Of a stretch of DNA of 64,000 nt, positions 10,994 to 22,099 are shown piece after piece; the first letter of the stretch is position 1; each line of letters starts with the position of its first letter. Location of the stretch: contig NW_012236494.1 of assembly GCF_000787575.1 (NCBI RefSeq), positions 1 through 64,000 on the forward strand, read 5' to 3'. A model generated the notes under the pieces. It searched no databases. It was not told the origin of the DNA and was given only the letters and a program-made list of their open reading frames with translations. The translations under genes and the position numbers were made by a program. Source of the stretch: Acytostelium subglobosum LB1. Its lineage: Eukaryota > Evosea > Eumycetozoa > Acytosteliales > Acytosteliaceae.

Positions 10994-11946
10994 CTACCAT
11001 GACCCATTCAACATCTCATTCCTAACTCTGAATGATAGTCCAGTGACAAAGATACGTAGTGCCAGCAGTGGAGTATAGAGTCTAAGTGCAATGATGATTG
11101 TGATTGATAGTAGATTGAGTGTGATGAATAGGTTGACCAGAGGTATACTGCTTCGTATCAATGAAAAGAATCCAATACAATCGATCAACAACACTACAAT
11201 CAATACTATCATCATCTCTGACACTTCCAATATCGATGCCATCATCAGTGCACAATAGAACATCTCAATCACAATCAGTGATGACAGTGCATTCCTAGTT
11301 AGTGAGTAAGTATGATTGAGTGATTGAGTGAGTGAGTGGAATGGTTCCATCCAGTGATCGTCGATGGGACATACTTTCTTCGGATGATGTTGTAGCTGTG
11401 ACGTTGATCGATGGGACTGTCGTCAAGTTGGATGTTTGATTGATTGTTGGAAGAGGGATGAAGAAGGGTATTGTAGTCGTTGGGCAGACCGATGTATAGT
11501 CCAAAGGGATCGTGTAGGCCAGAGGGTAGATGAGTGCCAAACTTGTCCAGATTCAATGCCAGTGATTGCTTTCCACAGGGTTGCGTGATGAGCAATGCAT
11601 CCTGATTCGATAGATGTGTACTCTGCCATCTCTGTACCAGTGGTGTTGTGGGAATCATTCTGTTGGTGATACCTGATGACGGCTGTGGTTGTGGCTGAGA
11701 TGGTGAAGGTGGCCTTTGAGGCGGAGGTGGGGCAGGTGGTGCAATCATGACTAAAGGTGGTTGCATTATCATTGCTGTATGGAGTGTAGGTATGGGCATA
11801 ACATGATGTTGTTGTTGTTGTTGTTGTTGTTGACGCGTTCGCCCAAGCAAAGAGTCTGTTTCCATGTTGTTATCAACATCTTCATCATCATGTACTTGAT
11901 CAATATCCACGACACTATATAGTATATAATCGTTGTTTATAGACAT
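10994..11946 (-). CDS. Poly-Q/Pro-rich protein with C-terminal membrane segments
   Basis: Two exons (11946-11375 and 11294-10994), 290 residues. The first half is cytosolic-looking: an acidic head, a run of eight Gln, then Pro-rich sequence (APPAPPPPQRPPSPSQPQPQ). A central block with LDKFGTHLPSGLHDPFGLYI looks conserved rather than low-complexity. The C-terminal third contains three or four hydrophobic helices (YCALMMASILE, MMIVLIVVLLIDCIGFF, LVNLFITLNLLSITIIIAL). No family was recognised; it resembles small multi-pass membrane proteins with a long N-terminal tail. The donor AAA|GTATG and acceptor CTAG keep frame (RRK-NALSS). Confidence 0.65.
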
Positions 11947-12275
11947 ATCTCTGTTTACTTAGTAATAGTAACTGTATAACTAACAATCAATCAATCATTC
12001 ATTCATTCAATCAATCAATCCATTTGCACACGTTTGCGTGGCCTGGGAAATCACAGGTTTGGGTTTGAGAAACAATCGTGTGGGTGTACTGTACAGGTGG
12101 GGGTTATGGAATCATTCCATTGGTTCTCAACAAAATGATATCTTGATGATCATTGGAATCAATATTAGAGAGAGACGATCGTCTCTAGACAAGCGAGTTT
12201 AACAACATAATCCACACGTTGATTGATTGATAATAAACATCTTGTCCTAGGATTCTCTTTTTATCTATTCTGTTT
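11947..12275. other. Intergenic, 329 bp
   Basis: Holds the leader of the poly-Q gene (CATT/CAAT repeats at 11980-12020) and a G/T-rich stretch at 12025-12125. No gene was recognised. Confidence 0.4.
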
Positions 12276-12797
12276 CTATTTGTTGTTCTTTGATGTGGCT
12301 GGTGTTGTACCTGTCGATGATGAAACTGATGATGATGATGTACTCGATGTCGTGTCCTTCAACCATTGTAGTGGATGCTTGTTATAGATTGACCAGTCTG
12401 GGAGGCATATCTATGTTTGATTGATTGATTGATTGATTGATGATGTGAGTAGATATGAGGGATAGATAGTATTGATTGAAACATACAATCAATGCTATTA
12501 GGGTACCAGCTACAACAAAGTAAAAGGTGATCTGAAAGCTTTGTTTAATGAATCCTGCAATCCATCCTATGATCTGTTGTGTAATTAGACATAAGTGTCA
12601 GTTTGTTTGATTGATCGATTCATTCATTCATTCGTATACATACACCAAACAAGATGATTATATATTGATATAGCTTCTCTGATAGTTTCTGTCCTTCAAA
12701 GTCCTATGTAATGATTTATTTGATTGATATTAGTTAGACTTGCAGCACATGTCATCTGATGTTTAATGTTGATAGATTGTTTGTTATATCATACCAT
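12276..12797 (-). CDS. spcs1: Signal peptidase complex subunit 1 (SPC12 family)
   Basis: Small four-exon gene that open-frame scans miss: 12797-12795 (only the ATG), 12703-12644, 12573-12487 and 12410-12276, 94 residues. SPCS1 is a non-catalytic two-helix subunit of the ER signal peptidase complex. The product matches family order: MDFEGQKLSEKLYQYIIIL, then a first TM ending GWIAGF, QSFQITFYFVVAGTLIALI as the second TM, and the diagnostic LPDWSIYNKHPLQWL. A Ser/Thr tail follows. The human protein has GQKLAEQMFQ, GWTVY and LPPWPIYRRHPLKWL at the same places. The first coding exon contributes only Met; GAC of exon 2 restores the conserved MD start. Introns carry TGAT/CAAT repeats. Confidence 0.88.
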
Positions 12798-12974
12798 TGA
12801 TTATCTGTCTGTCTTTCTATCTACCTTTATAGATATAAATATATATATGTACACGTGTTTATCTGTTTGATTAAATGATTAGTTTGACTTGGCGAACTTC
12901 AAAGTCTTCTTTTGTTTCAAAATGATCAAATGACGAGGGCAAGGGCAAGGGTAAGGGTTGAGGGTTTATTGAGA

Positions 12975-15053
12975 TCACTTCTTCTTTGATTTCTTGGTTG
13001 ATTGAACCCTTGATTGATTGGATTTGGATCTCTTCTTGGTTGACTTTAATCCAGTGGACCCTTTGGTAACCTTGTGTTTGGATAGTATGGCCAAGATGTC
13101 TGGGTTGGTTACACCTTTCAATGCTTTACTAGTGAATCCCTCTGTTCTATTCTCATCCAAGAATCGTACAATGTCCAAATGATCATTTGTAGAGGCATTG
13201 TTGAATGCATTATTTGTACATCCTTCGCTGCGATTGAAATGTAAGAACTTGACAATCTCCAAATGGCCTTGGGAGGCAGCCCCGTCCATGGCATCTGTCG
13301 TACATCCTTCAGTCCTATTCTGAAGGTATCGAACTATTTCCAAATATCCTTCTGATGCAGCTCTATCCATCAACTCTGGTCCACACTTTACATCTTTGTA
13401 CTGATCCAAGTACTTCACAATAGATAGATTATCACCATTTGTTGCCTCTGTCATTGCCACTTGTAGCAGATCATCATCATCATCATTGTCGTCATCCCTA
13501 CGCAACATAGAATGATCAACATTATTCAATATAAAATCAACTATTGTTAGATGACAATGCCTTGCGGCATCGACCAAAGAATGACCAAATCCAATGCCTT
13601 TGCCAACATCTCTCGTGGGTCGATTGTTCCAAAGATACTTGACAATGTCCAGATGTCCATAGTTTGCGGCAACTTCAAACGCAGTGTGATCAAAGTTGAA
13701 CTCTGTTCGATGTTGATGTAGGAACTTGATCACATCGAGATGTCCATTGACGGCTGCATTATTGATGGCACTCTTTGTACATCCTTCCGATCGATTATAA
13801 TGCAAATGTCCATATCTGGCAGCCTTGTCCATTGTGGATGATGTGATATACCTTGACTCTGTTCGATTGTAATGTATGAATTCCAATACATTCAAATGTC
13901 CATTCTCCACTACAGTGTCCACGCCCTCTTCATTGAATGACATGTTTGTTTGATTGGCATGGATATACTTCACAACGTCCAAATGTCCATTGATGCCAGC
14001 ATTGTTCAATGTGTACTCAGTGTGGCATCCTTCCGTGCGATTACGATGTAGGAATTGATATATCTCCAGGTGACCATACGTGGCGGCTCTGTCCATCACC
14101 TCCTCACTCCACCCCTCATCAACATGTTGATGAAGATATTTTATCACATCGAAATGTCCATTCTCGGCAGCCATCTCCATCGCTCGTTCCGAGCAACCTT
14201 CGGTGCGATTTGTCAGAAGGAATTTGACAACTTCCAAATGTCCATTGGCGGCAGCTTCGTCTACAGCGTCTGTCGAGCAACCTGGATCATGTGTGTGGTT
14301 GTGAATGTGCTTGATCACTTCAAGATGCCCATTGTAAGCGGCATGGTCAATCGCAAAGTCTGTCCAAGTGTAGTCGGGCTGCTCATTCAAGAACTTGATG
14401 ACGTGAAGATGTCCAGACAATACTGCATTGTCCATTGCTGATGTTGTGCCACGCTCAGTTCTGTTTGAATGAAGGAACTTGATGATGTCAAGATGCCCTA
14501 TCGATGCAGCGTTGTTAATGGCTTCCTCTGAGCATCCCTCGGTGCGATGTTGATGGAGAAAATGTATGATTGAGAGGTGGCCTAGCAATGCTGCCCAATT
14601 CATCGCCCCCTCAGTGCATCCCTCACTCCTGTTGCGATGCAAGAATTCCACGACGTCATAATGTCCGTTCGCGGCAGCATCGTTCATCGCATCAGTGGTG
14701 CAGCCTTCAGTTCGATGTTTGTGAAGGAACTCAACGATTGAGAGGTGGCCATTCATCGCAGCATTGTTCATGGCCTTGACAGTGCAGCCTTCTGTTCGGT
14801 TGTGATGAAGGTATTCAATGATTGAGATGTGACCATTCTTTGCCGCCGTGTTCATCGCCTTGGTCGTGCAGCCTTCGGTGCGATGTTGATGAAGGAATTG
14901 AACAATCTCCACAGTGCTGGCATGATCCATCGCGTTTCTTGTTGCCGGTGCACCATTGTTATGAAGGAATTGGACCATCTCCAAATCACCAACCAATGAC
15001 ATCACACATTGGCTCAACAACACTACTGCAACCCGACAGAGATTCATCATCAT
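12975..15053 (-). CDS. Ankyrin-repeat protein, NRTEGCT type, lacking its usual N-terminal head
   Basis: Single open frame of 692 residues made of about 19-20 ankyrin-like units of 32-34 residues with the signature HxNRTEGCTxxAMDxAAxNGHLDVVKFLH. It ends in a Lys/Ser-rich basic tail. It is a paralogue of the gene at 39838-42225 but lacks that gene's first ~120 residues. Homology starts at VMSLVGDLEMVQFLH, which pairs with IMALVGNMEMVKYLH there. The first ~16 residues (MMMNLCRVAVVLLSQC) have no counterpart and are read from the strand opposite the Crinkler relic, so the start codon appears to be newly acquired at a rearrangement junction. One internal unit is shortened (ARYGHLHYNRSEGC), a sign of unequal exchange between repeats. 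The frame is fully open, so it may still be expressed. The role is unknown; this repeat class is greatly expanded in dictyostelids. Confidence 0.75.
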   Translation of the reverse strand: MMMNLCRVAVVLLSQCVMSLVGDLEMVQFLHNNGAPATRNAMDHASTVEIVQFLHQHRTEGCTTKAMNTAAKNGHISIIEYLHHNRTEGCTVKAMNNAAMNGHLSIVEFLHKHRTEGCTTDAMNDAAANGHYDVVEFLHRNRSEGCTEGAMNWAALLGHLSIIHFLHQHRTEGCSEEAINNAASIGHLDIIKFLHSNRTERGTTSAMDNAVLSGHLHVIKFLNEQPDYTWTDFAIDHAAYNGHLEVIKHIHNHTHDPGCSTDAVDEAAANGHLEVVKFLLTNRTEGCSERAMEMAAENGHFDVIKYLHQHVDEGWSEEVMDRAATYGHLEIYQFLHRNRTEGCHTEYTLNNAGINGHLDVVKYIHANQTNMSFNEEGVDTVVENGHLNVLEFIHYNRTESRYITSSTMDKAARYGHLHYNRSEGCTKSAINNAAVNGHLDVIKFLHQHRTEFNFDHTAFEVAANYGHLDIVKYLWNNRPTRDVGKGIGFGHSLVDAARHCHLTIVDFILNNVDHSMLRRDDDNDDDDDLLQVAMTEATNGDNLSIVKYLDQYKDVKCGPELMDRAASEGYLEIVRYLQNRTEGCTTDAMDGAASQGHLEIVKFLHFNRSEGCTNNAFNNASTNDHLDIVRFLDENRTEGFTSKALKGVTNPDILAILSKHKVTKGSTGLKSTKKRSKSNQSRVQSTKKSKKK

Positions 15054-16500
15054 CGACGAGGCACAGATCGCCTACAGCAAGGACTATTCTCCATTTTGGG
15101 AGAGGATCAAGGCGCTGATGCAAACAGAAACCAATGCGCACATTCACGTTCTTTTGGTTGCCACCTATGGTGATGTGGAGACTGACAAGGTCACACCCCT
15201 CGAGTTCAAGACCGAGAATACTCTGGGCCTGGCCGATCTGCTCCTGACACAATCAGAGTTTCTTGAACTCGTCAACAAGGACCCCAACAAAGTGTCGGGA
15301 GTCACCATCGAGGGAGATGCCCTCGAGTACTTCTGGAAGATCACAAGAGGACATGTTGGTATCATAAGATTTGCTCTCCACGACCTGGACAAATATGCAG
15401 CTGACACACGATCAAAGCTGGCGTCGGACGACATCATTCACTTTTTCATTTCCCTCCGTTTCAACGAGAAGATAGCAAAAACACGTGCCGTCCCCAAACA
15501 TCAATACAATGAGATCGAGATGAAGATCATCAAGAATATTCTCATGGCCAACCAACCTCCCCTCAAAATCTATTTCTCATCGCTTGAGGAAAAAGATCAC
15601 CTTGAGTACCTTATCAAAATAGGTGTTCTTGTCGACATGGTACTCGATAGCAACAAGAATCGATGCATCTACTTTGCCTCTCCGATCCTTCGTGGAATCT
15701 ACTTCACCATGATCTTTGGAGCACCATCTGTCGATTGCAATGCGCAAATGGATAACCTTGGAGAATTTGTCAAGTCTGTTCTCCAACTCATTGATCACAA
15801 TGCAATCAAGACAACCTTGTCCAAAGGCAACCATGGCACCGCCATGGAAGACTTTTGGCAGCACGAGTTATACCATGCAGCACGAACAATTATGCCAAGC
15901 AACCACAACATCTTTCCAGTTGTTGGCCACGATGAATACTTTGGTCCCATAAAAGTCAACAACAACAACAACAATAGCAGCAGTAGCAGTGGCGGTGGCG
16001 GCAGTGGCAGTGGCAGTGGCAACAACAATAATGACACTTGTATGGATTTAGAAGAGGCACCAAAGATCGAGTCTCGACAAAAGAAACGATTGAGAAGTTT
16101 GCCTCAATCTGATACTCAGAAGTCTACAGATGCATTGGGTATGATGGACTTCTTTATCAACACTGGACTTGACTGGGGCATCGAACTGACGCGAGAAGGC
16201 AATGCTATTTCAGAGCATCTCAACCGTTTCAACGAGGGTGGACTGTATCATCATTTCAAAAACAAGCTGTAGGACTACCTCGTGCTTGACTTCCGTGTTG
16301 CATCCAAGAATATCGGAATCATCCCCAATCCACCTGCCAATGTCAAACGACTTTGGTATGTTCTGTACTCCCTCGACAAGCCAGAACTCATTGTGCAGCC
16401 CTACGATGGCGAGGAGATAACATTGAAGTTACGCTCAACTGTTACTCCAGCCATGATATCTGCTCAGCAGCAGATCCTTTCTCCTCCTCCTCCCAAATAA
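15008..16500 (+). pseudogene. Broken Crinkler-family (CRN) NTPase-nuclease relic
   Basis: A plus-strand fossil of a Crinkler-type gene. Crinklers are effector-like proteins pairing a P-loop NTPase with a restriction-endonuclease-like C-terminal domain. Visible parts: the NTPase Walker B region (RFIIIDEAQIAYS), a sensor-like strand (HVLLVATYGD), a winged-helix-like middle, a Ser/Gly/Asn low-complexity linker, and the nuclease signature (DFFINTGLDWGIELTREG, then EHLNRF). Only the back part of the usual architecture is present and the gene is broken in about two places. Divergence looks low, since most of the reading sense survives, so the decay is probably recent. It lies head-to-head with the truncated ankyrin gene. 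Confidence 0.75.
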
Positions 16501-16537
16501 ATGATTGTTGTCCAAACATGATGAAGATGGTGATGAT

Positions 16538-18041
16538 TTATAGTTTGTTACATAATCTCTCGCTAACTCTGGCGATGTATACTACTGTTGCTTGTTGCTG
16601 CTCTTTGGAGACGGCCTGAAGATTGAATGGTATATTGGCTGGAATGAACAAAACAGTTCCCTTGTTGAGTGATCCAAAGTTGTTGTCGTTGTGGGCTGAT
16701 GATAGAGATGCACTGCCATTGAGAACGAGTAGGATTGAGGGTACTGCTCGTGCACTGACCTCGTGCTGCTGACCGACCAGGTCGATCCTCTCCACCTCAA
16801 ACTCATCGACGGGTGGTCGGTACACAACAGAGTGCGCCGATGTCTGGATCGGTGCGACAAAAGGTGGCACACCGGTGGTGTACGTCAACATCTTGGCCAA
16901 CGTGTTGACATCCTTCAGCTTTGGCGTTAGTCCAGCGCGTACAACATTGTCGCTTGGTGCCATGCACTCAACACAGTCTCCGGCGACGTAGGCGTGTGGC
17001 TCGCCAGCTGGCAAGAACAAAGCCTCGCCCTCCTTCATCTGAATGTAGTTGAGCAGGTATGCAAAGAACACTCCAACATCGCCTGGATACTGTGCGTGTA
17101 GAGTGAGCACCAGCTCATCCAACTCTGATCGTGATGATTGAGACTTGATTCTGTTGACCAATGTCTTTAGATTGTTTGCCACTTCCTCTGGCGTTGCCTT
17201 CAACAGTGCCTTTACAGTATGTTGAAGATATTGTGCGCACTGAGTATGATCCACTGATAGCATTATTGAGTTAGTGATTGATTGATTGATTGATTGAGTG
17301 AGTATATACATACATGATGTTGTAGTATGGATTGGTGAAGCATAGATGGTAGCCTTGAGCTCAGGTACCTTGGTATCGACAAAGTCAACAATGTCTTGTA
17401 ATGGTCTAAAGCCGCAGAGTGCCTTGAATGGTGTCAATGCAATGGCGATCTCAGGCTTGTGGAATGAATCCCTTGATGATTGATTGATTGAATGGTTGAA
17501 TGAGTTAGTGCCAGTCAACGTCTGAGCCATCCCATGGGATGATGACTGATAGACTTACTTGTAGATGTCAGGTTGTTCTTTGAACAACTGCTTTGCTAGT
17601 TGTGAGTCTGGATGTGCTTGAATGGAGAGTGCAGTGCGAATGGATAAGACCTTGAAGAGGAATGGGAACTTGGTACCAAAGCGTTCTACGACATCATTGC
17701 CCAACATTAGCTTGGCATCATTTGCATCAATGTACTGTTCAAGTGTAACAAGCTTGCCTGGTGTGCTCAGATCATCCACCATCGAAGGTGCAGCAGGATG
17801 TGCACCCATCCACAACTCTAAGATCGTCAATCATTCATGTCAATCATTCATTCGTTCGTTCTTTCATTCATATACAATCCATACCAGCATAAGGAGTACT
17901 CTCATCTATTGTATGTGCGCATTGTGAATCACCTGCCAACAACTGTGCCACTGTACTCTTGAGACCATAGTTTCCCCAACCATACTGTTGTGATACACAA
18001 TGTAACTTTATAATCCTTTGATTAATATCTGTTATACTCAT
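16538..18041 (-). CDS. mpi: Mannose-6-phosphate isomerase (type I PMI)
   Basis: Four exons (18041-17885, 17817-17559, 17471-17314 and 17253-16538), 429 residues; human MPI has 423. It interconverts fructose-6-phosphate and mannose-6-phosphate, feeding GDP-mannose for glycosylation. Family blocks: CVSQQYGWGNYGLKS, PYAELWMGAHPAAPS (joined across an intron), the Zn-binding SIQAHPDSQLA, then EALFLPAGEPHAYVAGDCVE with the second set of Zn ligands, and the substrate loop SDNVVRAGLTPK. The third intron contains five consecutive TGAT units. Only 37 bp separate its stop from the Crinkler relic, and only 100 bp separate its start from the coiled-coil gene's stop. Confidence 0.95.
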
Positions 18042-18141
18042 TATATTATATATTATATTATTATCTGTATGATAAGATGATGAATGATTGATTGAATGAA
18101 GATGCAACGTGTTAATGGTATTACAAGTTTTGGTTGATTGT

Positions 18142-21074
18142 TTATTTCTTTTGCGTGCCAGTGAAGGTCCGCTTGAGGAAACCTTTGGCGCCACTGGGAC
18201 TGGTGTAGGTATCGTCGCTGTTGTACTCTTTGAACGTCTTGGCCAGACTGCTAAAGAAGCCCGACTGTGTCTCTCGTTGTGATGGATGCTTCAATGCGTT
18301 CAACTCCTGTCTCTTCTTCTCTAATAGTACAGCAAAGTGCTCCACTTGGGACTCGGCCAATCGTCGTGCCTCACGCTCCATGTGCAGCTGTGACAGCAGA
18401 TCCTCGTCGTCGTAGTAGGATCGCTTGTGGTGGAAGCCGTCCAGCAGCTCCTTGTGGGCCGCCTCCAGCATGGCAAAGAAGGCCTCCTGTGTCATTGTGT
18501 CCACGGATGATGTCTCGTTGAGGAACTTCTCGACGGTCTTTGATACGACGCCCAGACGTCTGCGCTCCTCCAGCAGCTCCTCCTGCATCTTCTTGCTCTT
18601 CATCTTTTCCTGCTCGAGCTCGGCAACGATCTCCCATCGCCTCGACTCCCAAGTCTGTCGCTCGTCGCTTATCTGTCGCTTGATCTGGTTGCTCTCTTCC
18701 TGTTGCTTGATCTTGAGCTCGTTGAACTCCCTTAGCAGCTTCTCCTCGCTAGAGGCGTTGTTGTTGGCGCCGTCCATACGCTTGGACTGCACCTCGTCCA
18801 GCTCCTTGATGAGGTTGTCGCGCGTCTGGCACACAGCGTCAATCTCGCGTCGCAGGTCGCTGATGGTCTTCTCGTAGTCTTGCACCTTTTCTGACTGCAC
18901 CGACAGACGCTGTGCAAAGTTGTTCAGCTCCTTCTCCATGATGTCGCGGTCGTTGTTGGCCTTGTCCACCATAGTCTTAAGGTCCGACACGACCAGCTCG
19001 GCCGCCTCCTCCTTCTCCACCTGCTCCTGCACGTGCTGTTGGTAGATCACCTCCTTCTCGTTCTTGACTCGCTCTAGATCCTGCTCTCGCAACATCTTCT
19101 CATTGTCGAGCTGCTCGCGTGTCTCTTGAATCTCTGCGGTAAGCTGCTCGATCCTCTGCAGGTTCTTCTCATTCTCGCGCCTGGCATCCTCCAGTTTGTT
19201 GTTGTTCTCCATGACCTTGATGTCCAGGTCGTGGATCTTGGTGAGATACTCGTCCTTCTCGGCAAGACGCTCGTCCAGACCGGTGTTGCCCTGTGTGATC
19301 ATGTCGCGAATCGATTGATTCTCCTGCTTGAGCGTCTCCCTAAAGTACTCCATCTCTTGGTATGTCCTGTTCAGCACGACGCATTCGCTGGTCTTCTCCT
19401 GCAGACTGGCCTCCAGCTGTCTGATGGTGTTTTGATTGTTCTCCAACATGGCCTTTTGCTCCTCGGTGCAGGACTTTAGTGATGTGTTGTCATCGGTGAG
19501 CTCCTGCATCTCCTTGGTCATGCTCTCGATCGTGGCGTTGGCCGTGGCCAGCTCGCCAGTGAGCTCGGTGAGCTTGCTCGTCTCCTCCTGGAGCTGGGCG
19601 GTCAGCTCCTCCATCTCCTTGATGTGTGAGCGACGCACTCCCTCGATCTCCATTGTGAGCGTCGTGCGCAGCATGGTCAGCTCGCTGATCTGATTGGCAC
19701 GGTTGACCATCTCCTCGCGCATCGATTCAATATCCTTTTGCAGCTGCTCCTTCTCGGACGACAGCAGGAAGCAGTTGCTCGAGAGCTTCTCATTGTTGCT
19801 CTGCTCGTTGGCCACCAGCTTGTCCAGCTCCTCGTACTTGTGAGTGATATCTGTGAGCTTAACCTCGAGATTGTTCTTGTTTGATTGCTCGGCCTCCAGG
19901 TCAGCCTGCAGCTGCTCGAGACGTGTCTTCTCCTCGCTGGCCAACTGATCCAACTCGCCCAATCGCTTGTTGACCTCGATCAACTTGGCCTCGAGACCGG
20001 TCTTTTGATCGAGCTCAGCCTTGAGATCAGAGGTCAGTGTGGTATTGGACTGCTTGAGCTCCTCAATCACACGGTCCAACTCTTGTTTGCTTGGTCTCGA
20101 GTGATGTCTTTAGAGCCGTCTCAGCCTCGAGTGAAGCCAACAGCTCTGTGTTCTTGGTCTGTAGCTGTGTCTGCAGTGACTCGAGTGTCTGAACCTTGTC
20201 CTTCTCAGCGTTGAGTGTGATGACGAGCTCGTCGCGCTCGCTGGTGACCGCAGCCAGTCTCTGATTGAGTTCATTCACAGTGCTCTGTAGACCGTCCATC
20301 TCTGTGTTGAGGCCTGCCAGCTGATTGGTCATCGAGTCGCATTGTGAAGTATAGTCCTGTATGGTTGCGGTGTGTTTGGCCAACTGTTCGTTGAGTCTAT
20401 CCACATTTGACTTGTGTTCATTGATCTCTGCTGAAAGCTTATCCTCCTCACTCTTCAACTGTTCTCTCAATCTCTCGACGGCATCATTCTGCTCCTCCAA
20501 CGACTGTCTAGTACGCTGCAAGTCCTCATTCAATGACTTCTCAGTGGCTATCAACGCCTCCTTCAGTCCAGTCTCTGTGTCCAACTTTGTCGTCAACTCA
20601 TTCTTTGATTCTGTAACCTCTTGTAATCTCTGTTAAATGAATGTTAACGTAAGTATAATTGATTGATTGAATGATTGATTGAATGAATGATCACACTCAC
20701 ATTCTTTGTTTGTTGCAATTGATCATTCTGGTCTTTGATAGTTTGATTGAGTGCCTCAAGATCACGGTCCTTCTCGGTCAATATCTTCTTTAGACCATTG
20801 GCCTGATCCATCAATGTCTCAAGTAGATTAGTCTCCTCATCAATCTTATTCCTCAAATTCTTCTTCTCTCCTTTCAATGATTTATTCTCCTCTTGTAATT
20901 GTTGGAATGATGCCTATAACAATAATAATATATATATTAGTTATATATTCATTGAGTTGAACATGTATAAGTACTTACAGCAAGCCTCTTCTTCTTTTCG
21001 GTTGTGATTAGATGAGGTGCCTTTTGTAAGATTGTGTCAAAGGAGTCTTTGACTTGACCGCCAAAGTTATCCAT
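18142..21074 (-). CDS. Long coiled-coil protein (~930 residues) with an apparent +1 frameshift
   Basis: Exons 21074-20979, 20913-20701 and 20629-18142. The head MDNFGGQVKDSFDTILQKAP is short and possibly amphipathic; almost everything else is heptad-patterned coiled coil (Glu/Gln/Lys/Leu-rich). The tail is a short basic segment (GFLKRTFTGTQKK). Near 20080-20092 the frame shifts by one base: exon 3 is 3n+1 long, and upstream LETKQ continues as QELDRVIEELK only in another frame. No intron fits there, so a one-base sequence error or a real mutation is likely. Such proteins act as tethers or scaffolds, but no family was recognised; GRIP, FYVE or kinesin domains were not seen. Confidence 0.75.
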
Positions 21075-21521
21075 TTATCTGTATTGTTATGTGTATGTAC
21101 GTGTATATGTATGAATATGTGTATGTTATGTTATATTATGTAATGCAATGAGTATGAAGTAGTACTATATTATTATTTGTTTATATTTGTGTGACACATG
21201 TGAGTGGGGGGTTTAATCAATGAATGCAAGCCCCAGGGTTGTGTCCACCCACCTTCGAGGTCAAATGACCACATATTCAAAAGTTTGAATTTTGTCGGTT
21301 ACAACAATTTTATAAATTTAGTTAATCAAAGTCGGGTCAACTCTGGTCTAAAAAATATGAAAAAAAACAAAAAGATAATTTCAAACAAATATACGTATTA
21401 ATTTATCTTAAGAAAAGGTAATATGAAGTATTTAACTTCATATGATGTGCAATAGTTTATTGATGGGCGGCCGAATAAGATTGAATAATTGATTGATTGA
21501 TTGATCAAACAAATATAATAT
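21075..21521. other. Intergenic, 447 bp
   Basis: AT-rich with TATGTATG-type runs near 21090-21140. The stretch 21200-21270 is more GC-rich but shows no gene. Contains the leader of the coiled-coil gene and the 3' flank of the BP74-like gene. Confidence 0.4.
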
Positions 21522-21917
21522 TTAGAGCTCACGAACGACACGTGAGTACCATGGGCACCAGACACTGCCTGGAAGGAAGGATCCACCGACCTCAGCGAGA
21601 TGCTCCTCGGCGGTGATGATGGCAGAGTCACAGACCTCCATGGCCATGTCGAAGAAGGAGATGGTGGTTGGGTTCATGTAGAATGACCACTCGGGGTTGT
21701 ACCAGGCGTCCTTCTTGACGATGGTACCCATGATGTGCTGCTGCTCGGTGACGGATCCACTGATGAGACCACGGGCGTGGGCAATAAGGGCGGCGTCGGA
21801 CAGCTTGATGTTGAACTCATTGTGTCCATCGGTGATGACAAAGTAGGCGCTTCTGGAAGCGGAGGCCAGAGCAATAGTGACAAAGAGGAGGGCGGCGATA
21901 ACTTGGAATGACTTCAT
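21522..21917 (-). CDS. Small secreted protein with a BP74-like domain
   Basis: Single exon, 131 residues. A signal peptide (FQVIAALLFVTIALASAS) precedes one compact domain. The pattern AYFVITDGHNEFNIKL, HIMGTIVKKDAWYNPEWSFY, FFDMAMEVCDSA, and FLPGSVWCPWYSRVV agrees with my memory of the BP74 N-terminal domain family, found in dictyostelids and some bacteria. Two Cys could form a disulphide. Codon use is strongly C/G-ending, suggesting high expression. The 5' leader has several CAAT repeats in sense. Function unknown; likely extracellular. Confidence 0.6.
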   Translation of the reverse strand: MKSFQVIAALLFVTIALASASRSAYFVITDGHNEFNIKLSDAALIAHARGLISGSVTEQQHIMGTIVKKDAWYNPEWSFYMNPTTISFFDMAMEVCDSAIITAEEHLAEVGGSFLPGSVWCPWYSRVVREL

Positions 21918-22099
21918 TGTTATGTAAATATTATTTGTTTGATTGATTGATTGTTGGAATGATTGATTAATTGATTGATTAATTGATGATTTGAAATTGA
22001 ATGAGTGATCATGGTTATTTATATCTTTTGAATCTCGGTGAACTTACTTTGGTGTCCTTCCTTGATGCCCATTATTGATGGACATCACAGGTTCCAAGA

